Source: Dietzia timorensis (GTDB lineage Bacteria; Actinomycetota; Actinomycetes; Mycobacteriales; Mycobacteriaceae). Taken from it: a stretch of DNA of 13,416 nt. Made by a program: the position numbers and the translations under genes. Location: NCBI RefSeq assembly GCF_020742175.1, contig NZ_DYXM01000087.1, forward strand, positions 1 through 13,416. The letters run 5' to 3'. Each line of letters starts with the position of its first letter. Position 1 is the first letter of the stretch. The notes below the pieces were generated by a model. That model saw only the letters and a program-made list of their open reading frames with translations. It was not told where the DNA came from and did not search any database. This document shows, in pieces, positions 8,307-13,416 of this stretch.

Positions 8307-9431
8307 TTATGCGGAGTCGCTGCTCTGGAGCGTTTCCAGGTGGGCGACGATGACCGAGCGCTGCGCCGATCGCGCGGGCAGCACCTGCAGGGCGACCTGC
8401 CACGGATCGGGGTCCGCCTCGACTTCCGGTAGCTCCAGATAGCGAAGGAGGGTGTCGGGGTCGGCGTCGGAGAGCATCGCCTCGCGGAGAGCGAGAGAGG
8501 CGCTTTGCAGGATCGCCGAGACGCGGTCGGATTCTGCGGCGGCCGCCGACTCCCCGCGGTAGAGGTCGAGTGCGAGATCGTATTCGCCGCGGCCGACGTG
8601 TTCCACCACCTCAAGCGCGTCGACCGCGAGAGGTTCGGTGAGCCGGTACGGACGCCCAGCGAGCTGTGGCGCGCCGGGAATCGACTCGAGGAGGCGCTTG
8701 AGGCGGAGGAGTTCCACGCGGACGGTGGCCGCGGCCGTCTGCTCCGGGTAGATGAGCGCGCCGATCTCCCCGGCGGTGAGTCCGCCGGGCTCGGTGGCGA
8801 GGACTGTGAGGAGCTCGGTGTGGCGCGTCGTCAGCGGGGTGGAGGATCCCCCGATCTCGAGGCACGGTCGGCCACGGTGGACGAGGCGAAGCGTCGGCGG
8901 AGACGGCTGGGTGCGGTATGCGTCCAGGGTGGCCGCGTCGCGCATCTGGATGCTCAGCTCGCGTGCGGCGGCCGCGGCGGTCGCGCGGACGAGGGCCAGG
9001 CAGCGCGGGTCGCCTGCGGCGTCGCCGCCGGTGACGTCGAGGGCACCGAGGATCGCCCCGGTCGACGGATGGACGAGCGGTGCGGCGGAACAGCTGAACG
9101 CGTGGACCTCCGGGCGCGTGTGCTGGTCCCGCAACACCGACAGCGCGGAACCGCGCAATAAGGCCGTGCCCGGGGCGTTTGTGCCCTTCTTGGCCTGCGA
9201 CCAGTTCTCGCCGACCGCGAACCCGATCTCCTCGATGCGCGACTGCGCGCGCCTGTCGCCGCCGATGTGGCGTAAGTGGCCGGTGTCGTCGGCGAGCGCT
9301 ACGACGAGCCCGTCGTCCGAGGCCGTGGGCATGAGCAGATCGTTGACTAGGCCGACGACGGTCTCCACCGGCGTGCCGGTGTGCTGCTCCGTGGCCACGG
9401 ATGACGTCCGCGCTGGCCGCTGCTGGGACAC
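8307..9431 (-). CDS. GAF-domain transcriptional regulator without sigma54 domain, probable control of the aldehyde dehydrogenase
   Basis: A 374-residue regulator. Residues about 25-160 resemble the GAF sensor of AcoR-type regulators: GENWSQAKKGTNAPGTAL at 74-91 and CSAAPLVHPSTGAILGALDV at 114-133. AcoR proteins continue with an AAA+ sigma54-contact domain and a Fis-type helix-turn-helix; both are absent here. Instead residues about 197-268 look like a winged helix (LTTRHTELLTVLATEPGGLT, then TVRVELLRLKRLLE and GRPYRLTE), followed by a helical Asp/Glu-rich tail. The start is GTG 9431, with GGAGG four bases upstream. It has its own promoter (9472-9477) and is followed by the aldehyde dehydrogenase after 128 bp. 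A role as the aldehyde- or alcohol-sensing activator is inference from position and domain type. Confidence 0.8.
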   Translation of the reverse strand: MSQQRPARTSSVATEQHTGTPVETVVGLVNDLLMPTASDDGLVVALADDTGHLRHIGGDRRAQSRIEEIGFAVGENWSQAKKGTNAPGTALLRGSALSVLRDQHTRPEVHAFSCSAAPLVHPSTGAILGALDVTGGDAAGDPRCLALVRATAAAAARELSIQMRDAATLDAYRTQPSPPTLRLVHRGRPCLEIGGSSTPLTTRHTELLTVLATEPGGLTAGEIGALIYPEQTAAATVRVELLRLKRLLESIPGAPQLAGRPYRLTEPLAVDALEVVEHVGRGEYDLALDLYRGESAAAAESDRVSAILQSASLALREAMLSDADPDTLLRYLELPEVEADPDPWQVALQVLPARSAQRSVIVAHLETLQSSDSA

Positions 9432-9456
9432 GCATCCTCCCGCCCATGATTGAACT

Positions 9457-9477
9457 GGTGATTCAGCTCACAGTATA
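9457..9477 (-). promoter_or_regulatory. Promoter of the GAF regulator with a CRP/GlxR-like site
   Basis: On the minus strand TATACT (9477-9472) is a good -10 box; the -35 is poor (CTGGAC at 17 bp). Immediately downstream, sharing the last base, is TGTGA-N6-TCACC (9472-9457), which matches nine of ten fixed bases of the CRP/GlxR consensus. A site over the transcription start would normally repress. The start would fall near 9465, leaving a leader of about 33 bases with the GGAGG ribosome site. This suggests cAMP control of the aldehyde locus through its regulator. Confidence 0.55.
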
Positions 9478-9516
9478 GGCGCGATCGTGTGGGCGTCCAG
9501 GCCCGCGGATCGGTTC

Positions 9517-10656
9517 TCAGTCGGCTTTCGTGGCCGCCACGCGGCCGACCCGCTCGAACGCCTCGGTGAGAACCGCAGGGTTGCAGGCGAAATTGACTCG
9601 GAAGTGCCCCTCGCCGCCGGGGCCGAAGGCGATGCCGGGGCTGAAGGCGACCTTCGCCTCGGAAAGGAAGGTTTTGGCGGGGTTGTCTCCGAGTTCCGGG
9701 TAGGCGGAGGCATCGATCCACGCGATGTACGTCGACTCCGGGCGCGCCATCTTCGCCTTCGGCAGGTGCTCGGCGAGCAGCTTCTCAAGCAGGTCGACGT
9801 TCTCGTCGAGCGCGGCCATCAGCTGCTCGCGCCATGGCTCGCCCTCGGTGAGCGCGACGCGGGCGGCGAGAGATCCGAGGTGCCCGGCGGCGCCGGCGAG
9901 ATACGGCGGGAGCGTGTACTGGGCGCGGTTACCTGTGATGACGAAGGCGCACTTGAGGCCGGCGAGGTTCCAGGTCTTCGACGCCGAGGAGATCGCGAAA
10001 CCGACCTTGCGCGCGGTATTCGAGGCGGCGAGGAAGCTGCGGAATTCGTTCCCCGGCAGGGCCATGGGTGCCCAGATCTCGTCGGACACCACGATCGCGC
10101 CGTAGGAATCGGCGAGCTCGGCGAGAGCGGCGAGCTCGGATTGCGGGTGGATGCGGCCGGTCGGATTGTGCGGGTGGCACAGCAGCACTGCGCGCGCACC
10201 GTCGGCGAGCTCGGCCTCGATTGCGGGGAGGTTGATGCCGCCGTCCTCGTCGAACGGAACGGGCGCCGGCTCGTGACCGGCACGGCGGATCCACCCCGGA
10301 AACGGCATGTAGACGGGAACGTGGTGGACCACCCGTCCTCCGCTGGGCACGAACTCGGCCAGCGCCGCGCGGACGCCGACTCCGACGTCATACACGGGCA
10401 TGACGTCGCCGGGCGCGGACTCGACCCCGTAGCGGGTGTAGTACTGCGAGACGACATCGCGCAGCCCCTCGGCATCCGCGGAGTATCCGGTATCGCCGTC
10501 CGCGACGGCCGCGGCGAGGCGCTCGGCGATCGGGGGTGCGAGCGCGACGTCGGACTCGGCGACGAACAGCGGCAGCACGTCCTCGGGGTAGGAGACCCAT
10601 TTCTCGCTGCGGCGTTTGCGGAGAGCGGAGAGTTCGAGATCTAGGGGGAAGCTCAT
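9517..10656 (-). CDS. PLP-dependent C-S lyase / aminotransferase of the MalY/PatB family
   Basis: A 379-residue fold-type I PLP enzyme. Family features: LPLFVAESD at 28-36 (usual form LPLWVADMD), Asn164 in HPHNPTG, Asp192 in VSDEIW, Schiff-base Lys227 in SASKTWNLAGLK, and substrate-carboxylate Arg353 in HFRVNFACNP. Members are cystathionine or cysteine-conjugate beta-lyases, such as AecD of C. glutamicum, which release pyruvate, ammonia and a thiol; some are annotated as aminotransferases. Start is ATG 10656; only a weak AGGG lies before it. The DUF808 gene ends 20 bp upstream on the same strand, so the two probably share a transcript and the enzyme may depend on translational coupling. Lyase versus transaminase activity cannot be decided here. 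Confidence 0.87.
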   Translation of the reverse strand: MSFPLDLELSALRKRRSEKWVSYPEDVLPLFVAESDVALAPPIAERLAAAVADGDTGYSADAEGLRDVVSQYYTRYGVESAPGDVMPVYDVGVGVRAALAEFVPSGGRVVHHVPVYMPFPGWIRRAGHEPAPVPFDEDGGINLPAIEAELADGARAVLLCHPHNPTGRIHPQSELAALAELADSYGAIVVSDEIWAPMALPGNEFRSFLAASNTARKVGFAISSASKTWNLAGLKCAFVITGNRAQYTLPPYLAGAAGHLGSLAARVALTEGEPWREQLMAALDENVDLLEKLLAEHLPKAKMARPESTYIAWIDASAYPELGDNPAKTFLSEAKVAFSPGIAFGPGGEGHFRVNFACNPAVLTEAFERVGRVAATKAD

Positions 10657-10676
10657 TGCCCTAGCTTATCGCGGCG

Positions 10677-11636
10677 CTAGTGCGTTGCCTCGGACTCCTC
10701 GTGGCTGCCGAAGGGGAGGAGATGGATGACGGTCGCGAGGAACGCGCCCCACACGGTGCCGACGATAAATGCGCACAGTGTCTCCACGCACCACGCGAGC
10801 GCGCCGCCGACCCCTGCGAGTCCGGCGACCGGGTGGGCGATGGCGGCGATCAGATCGTGAGGTCCGTGCCAACCGAGGTCACCGATTCCCTCGACGATGA
10901 TGTGCCCGCCGACCCAGGTCATCGCGAACGTGCCGACCACCGACAGCGCCGACAGAATGAAGGGCATCGCCTTGACCAGCCCCTGGCCCAGCTTCTTGAC
11001 GCCGGCGGAGTCGCGTTTTGCGAGCGCGAGGCCGATATCGTCCATCTTGACGATGAGCGCGACCACGCCGTACACGACGAGCGTGATGAGGATGCCGACG
11101 ACGAAAAGGACCGCGGCCTGCATCCACACACTCTGCTCGGCGACCTCGTTGAGTGAGATGATCATGATCTCGGCCGAGAGGATGAGGTCCGTGCGGATCG
11201 CGCCGGACACCACCTTTTTCTCGGCGTCCTCGCCTTGGCGCACGGCCGGTTCTGCGGCCTCGTCTTTCTCGCCGGACTTCCGCCGCACCATGTCGAGGAG
11301 CTTCTCGGCGCCCTCGAAACACAGGTAGGAGCCGCCAAGCATGAGAATCGGCGTGATCGCCCACGGAGCGAACGCGCTGAGCAGTAGCGCGATCGGCAGG
11401 ATGATGAGGAGCTTGTTGCGCACCGAACCGATGGTGATCTTGCGGATCATCGGAAGCTCGCGGGAGGCGTCGACGCCCTCGAGATACTGAGGGGTGACCG
11501 CGGTGTCGTCGACCACGACGCCCGCCGCCTTGACGCTGGTGCGCCCCGCGGCGGCCGCGACGTCGTCGATGCTCGCCGCCGACATACGCGCGAGCACGGA
11601 GATGTCGTCGAGAAGGGCTACGAGGCCACCGGCCAT
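10677..11636 (-). CDS. DUF808 family inner-membrane protein (YedI-like)
   Basis: A 319-residue membrane protein of the DUF808 family, whose function is unknown. The N-terminus MAGGLVALLDDISVLARM and the central SVKAAGVVVDDTAV, KLLIILPIALLLS, GGSYLCFEGAEK and ISLNEVA segments are hallmarks of the family. Hydrophobic segments lie at about 75-105, 173-197, 223-245 and 282-308, with a charged cytosolic or periplasmic loop at 111-145. The ATG at 11636 has AGGAG seven bases upstream. The gene precedes the PLP lyase by 20 bp. A transport or membrane-maintenance role has been suggested by the fold only; nothing in the neighbourhood settles it. Confidence 0.88.
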   Translation of the reverse strand: MAGGLVALLDDISVLARMSAASIDDVAAAAGRTSVKAAGVVVDDTAVTPQYLEGVDASRELPMIRKITIGSVRNKLLIILPIALLLSAFAPWAITPILMLGGSYLCFEGAEKLLDMVRRKSGEKDEAAEPAVRQGEDAEKKVVSGAIRTDLILSAEIMIISLNEVAEQSVWMQAAVLFVVGILITLVVYGVVALIVKMDDIGLALAKRDSAGVKKLGQGLVKAMPFILSALSVVGTFAMTWVGGHIIVEGIGDLGWHGPHDLIAAIAHPVAGLAGVGGALAWCVETLCAFIVGTVWGAFLATVIHLLPFGSHEESEATH

Positions 11637-11660
11637 TACTGAACTCCTAGGTGGGAGGGG

Positions 11661-11699
11661 GCCCGCGCGGGCGGTCGTTCGCGTACTGGCAAAAGAATA
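11661..11699 (-). promoter_or_regulatory. Predicted promoter and GC palindrome in the DUF808 leader
   Basis: On the minus strand TATTCT (11699-11694) fits the actinobacterial TANNNT -10 pattern; no convincing -35 is present. Downstream of it, GCCCGCGCGGGC (11661-11672) is a perfect 12-bp palindrome that would fall in the 5' leader, 24 bp before the DUF808 ATG and just ahead of its ribosome site. It could be an operator; as RNA it would leave almost no loop unless shortened. Function is inference. Confidence 0.35.
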
Positions 11700-11739
11700 G
11701 GCGAATCACGGCACCGATGCGCGAGATGTGGCGTAGCCC

Positions 11740-12420
11740 CTAGAGCCGCAGGATTCCGGCGGGGGACTTCTGGATCTCCTCGAAGCGGCCGACGTTTCGG
11801 CGCACCGTGTCCCATTCCTCGGTCGGGATCTGTTTGATCGCGCGCTTGATCACGCCCTTGTCGCTCGTGCCCCACGCGATCGGCATCGGGGAGATGAACT
11901 GGTAGGCGTTGTCCTTGCCTCGTGCGGAGCGGTTCCCGGCGACGGCGACGCACGGTACGCGTTCGCCCTCCTTCCGGTCGTGCCCCGGAAGCTTCTGCGC
12001 GGAGAGCGTGACCAGCGCGGGGATCGAACCGGCCGAACGGTCGACGGCCTGGTCGACGAGCGCGACGAGCGTGAGCACGTGCGGGTGTACGTTCGCGACG
12101 ATCGCCGGCACAAGTTCGGAGGTGGCGTAGGTGCGGTCGATCTGTCCCATCTTGCGGGGGATGTAAAAGATCATCGCGAGGCAACCGAGGCCGAAGAGGC
12201 CGAGGACGAAGGCGATCATCAGCGCGCCGACCGAACCGAAGACGACTCCGAGGACGACGGCACCGCCGAGGCAGACCACGGCAAGGATTGCCGCGGCGAT
12301 CTGTAGCCGGCGGATCTCGCCGAGCTTCTCGTTGTATTTGCGCGCCCAGGACTGATCCACGTCGAAGTCGAAGAGGCGGTACTGCGTGTGCGGGTTCTGC
12401 GGTGCGGGCATGGTGTCCAT
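11740..12420 (-). CDS. DUF3239 family membrane protein
   Basis: A 226-residue protein resembling the DUF3239 family known mainly from Corynebacterium and relatives; function unknown. A short Asp/Arg-rich cytosolic start is followed by two hydrophobic segments at about 41-60 and 63-87 forming a hairpin, then by a soluble domain of about 140 residues containing VHPHVLTLVALVDQA, ERVPCVAVAG and AWGTSDKGVIKRAIKQIP. The ATG at 12420 is used, but a second ATG at 12411 (MPAPQNPHTQYRLF) is equally possible; neither has a clear ribosome site. The exporter gene ends 12 bp upstream, so the pair is probably one transcript and translation may be coupled. Family assignment is from memory of its pattern. Confidence 0.72.
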   Translation of the reverse strand: MDTMPAPQNPHTQYRLFDFDVDQSWARKYNEKLGEIRRLQIAAAILAVVCLGGAVVLGVVFGSVGALMIAFVLGLFGLGCLAMIFYIPRKMGQIDRTYATSELVPAIVANVHPHVLTLVALVDQAVDRSAGSIPALVTLSAQKLPGHDRKEGERVPCVAVAGNRSARGKDNAYQFISPMPIAWGTSDKGVIKRAIKQIPTEEWDTVRRNVGRFEEIQKSPAGILRL

Positions 12421-12432
12421 TATGGACTGTCG

Positions 12433-13128
12433 CTAGGTCAGTTCCACCAGCGCCGCCGCCGCGATGAATGTCCCGATGCCGATAAACAGCGCGGCGCTCA
12501 CCGCGTCGACCACGGGAAGCCAGGTCCGGATCCGTGCGTTGAGCTTCGGATGCGAGGCAGCGAGCGTGACCGAGGCAAACGCGAGAGCGGCGATCGCGAC
12601 GAGCAGCGCGAAGATTCCCATCGACGCCGCAATCGACAGCCGTTCACCGCCCGGATACAGGAACGGCGCGAGCAGCGAACCGAAGAACACCACGGCCTTC
12701 GGGTTGGAAAGGTTCGTCGCGAGCCCCCGCGCATAGTCGCCGCGAAGCGTTCGCGTTCTCGTTGCGCCTCGAACGGAACCACCGCTGGATGACGTCGCCG
12801 CCACATGACCGCGCCTGGCCGCTACGCTCTCGCGCGCAACCGGCCAGGAACTGCGCAGTCCGGTGACTCCCATGAAGACGAGAAACCCGCCGCCGGCGAG
12901 CTGCAGCCAGTGCAGCAGGTCCTCGCGTGCCTGGAGGATCGCGGCGAGCCCGAGCATCGACGCGCCCAGCCAGATCGCGACCCCCGTGACCACCCCGGCC
13001 ATCGCCGCGAATCCCGCCCACCGCGAGGCCAGCGAGCGCTGGATCACGAGCAGCATGTCCGGGCCCGGGGTGTAGGCGCCGACTATCCACACGCCGACGA
13101 GCGCAAGCAGTTGGGAGAGGGTGAGCAC
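12433..13128 (-). CDS. LysE/RhtB family amino acid exporter
   Basis: An inner-membrane exporter of 231 residues with about six hydrophobic segments. Family signatures are the N-terminal LLALVGVWIVGAYTPGPDML (TPGP at 20-23) and NLSNPKAVVFFGSL (about 139-152). Members export lysine, homoserine, threonine or other small solutes; the substrate is not predictable here. A polar Arg/Ser-rich loop at about 93-135 is longer than in typical members of about 205 residues. The GTG at 13128 is preferred because homology begins there. The open frame extends upstream to GTG 13164 and GTG 13209, but those would place an inverted repeat (13148-13164) and the start of the divergent gene inside it. No clear ribosome site supports any choice. 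DUF3239 follows after 12 bp. Confidence 0.83.
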   Translation of the reverse strand: MLTLSQLLALVGVWIVGAYTPGPDMLLVIQRSLASRWAGFAAMAGVVTGVAIWLGASMLGLAAILQAREDLLHWLQLAGGGFLVFMGVTGLRSSWPVARESVAARRGHVAATSSSGGSVRGATRTRTLRGDYARGLATNLSNPKAVVFFGSLLAPFLYPGGERLSIAASMGIFALLVAIAALAFASVTLAASHPKLNARIRTWLPVVDAVSAALFIGIGTFIAAAALVELT

Positions 13129-13147
13129 GAAGGGACAGTCTAGGGGT

Positions 13148-13164
13148 GTGAAACCCGCTTTCAC
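13148..13164. promoter_or_regulatory. Inverted repeat upstream of the LysE-type exporter
   Basis: GTGAAA-CCCGC-TTTCAC is a 17-bp inverted repeat with perfect 6-bp arms between the divergent genes. It lies 20-36 bp upstream of the chosen exporter start and just downstream of a possible minus-strand -10 box TAGCTT (13190-13185). This is the position of a repressor operator for the exporter. No regulator gene adjoins it in the window. Confidence 0.4.
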
Positions 13165-13183
13165 CAGCCGCAAAAAGCGCCCG

Positions 13184-13212
13184 TAAGCTAGCCTTAAGGC
13201 GTGACTCACGCC
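13184..13212 (+). promoter_or_regulatory. Promoter and start-codon palindrome of the secreted-protein gene
   Basis: TAGCCT (13189-13194) fits the TANNNT -10 pattern and ends six bases before GTG 13201, the spacing expected for a leaderless transcript; TAAGCT at 13184-13189 is an alternative. GGCGTGA-C-TCACGCC (13198-13212) is a perfect 15-bp inverted repeat that covers the start codon. As DNA it could be an operator at the transcription start; as RNA it would fold with too small a loop unless inner pairs open. The minus strand also carries TAGCTT (13190-13185), so the region may be a divergent promoter. Confidence 0.45.
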
Positions 13213-13416
13213 ACATTTCGTAGGTCTGGCATCGCCCTCGCCGCGCTCGCCTCGGCGCTCATCGTCGTGGGCGGCGGTCTTGCAGCGCCCGCGTACGCGC
13301 AGTCGACGGGCTCCGTGCAGGCCCCGGGGAGCTCGGGGTTCCCTGGCGTCTCGGATGCGCTCGGGTCCCTTGGGGTTCCTCAGGATCAGTTATCCGCGCT
13401 CGGCTCGGGCGAGATC
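13201..13416 (+). CDS. N-terminus of a secreted protein of unknown function (runs off the right edge)
   Basis: Reading from GTG 13201 gives 72 residues, open to the end of the window; an in-frame TAA at 13195 rules out any longer start. The beginning, MTHATFRRSGIALAAL, continues through a hydrophobic core to GGGLAAPAYA and a typical cleavage site AYA|QS after residue 33, so the protein is exported. The visible mature part is rich in Gly and Ser and contains GFPGVSDALGSLGVPQDQL, which I do not recognise. No Cys follows the signal, so it is not a lipoprotein. It is divergent from the LysE-type exporter. Codon use is as GC-rich as in its neighbours, which supports it as a real gene. Confidence 0.75.
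   Translation, partial: MTHATFRRSGIALAALASALIVVGGGLAAPAYAQSTGSVQAPGSSGFPGVSDALGSLGVPQDQLSALGSGEI

Noticed and set aside
13129..13209. Upstream GTG starts (13164, 13209) for the LysE-type exporter
   Set aside because: They lack ribosome sites, put inverted repeats inside the coding region, and the longest overlaps the start of the divergent secreted-protein gene.

Overview
The window looks chromosomal, from a high-GC actinobacterium of the mycolic-acid order (Corynebacteriales/Mycobacteriales), most likely Corynebacterium or a near relative. The clues are a DUF3239 membrane protein, a secretory-type lipase, frequent GTG starts, TANNNT -10 boxes, a KstR-type operator and two CRP/GlxR-type sites. 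The genus call is an inference from gene content; no rRNA or other marker is present.

Left end (1-1086): a nitronate monooxygenase gene on the minus strand runs off the left edge and is broken by a one-base deletion near 447. Its upstream spacer carries a direct repeat around an inverted repeat, then the promoter of the next operon. Right of it (1087-6127, plus strand) is a lipid-use block: thiolase fadA, multifunctional beta-oxidation protein fadB, and an exported lipase. Together they suggest release of fatty acids outside the cell and their beta-oxidation inside. An exact TNNAACNNGTTNNA palindrome overlaps the predicted -10 box of fadA, which suggests a TetR/KstR-type repressor.

Centre (6133-9477, minus strand): a GAF-domain regulator lacking the sigma54 AAA+ domain, an NAD-dependent aldehyde dehydrogenase and a DUF779 protein lie in that order of transcription. 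This is an aldehyde (probably acetaldehyde/alcohol) oxidation locus. Its regulatory DNA is rich: a CRP/GlxR-like site at the regulator promoter, a second weaker one plus two sets of inverted repeats before the dehydrogenase, and a strong hairpin between the dehydrogenase and DUF779.

Right end (9517-13416): on the minus strand lie a LysE-type exporter and DUF3239 protein (12 bp apart), then a DUF808 membrane protein and a MalY/PatB-type PLP enzyme (20 bp apart). Divergent from the exporter, a new gene with a clear signal peptide starts at 13201 and runs off the right edge; a perfect 15-bp inverted repeat covers its start codon and its mRNA may be leaderless.

Most of the window is ordinary metabolism. 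I see no CRISPR array, insertion sequence, phage gene, tRNA or rRNA. The points of interest are regulatory DNA, the broken gene, the lipase with an unusual loop, and the aldehyde dehydrogenase/DUF779 pair. No spacer without a gene exceeds 300 bases; the longest is 815-1086.
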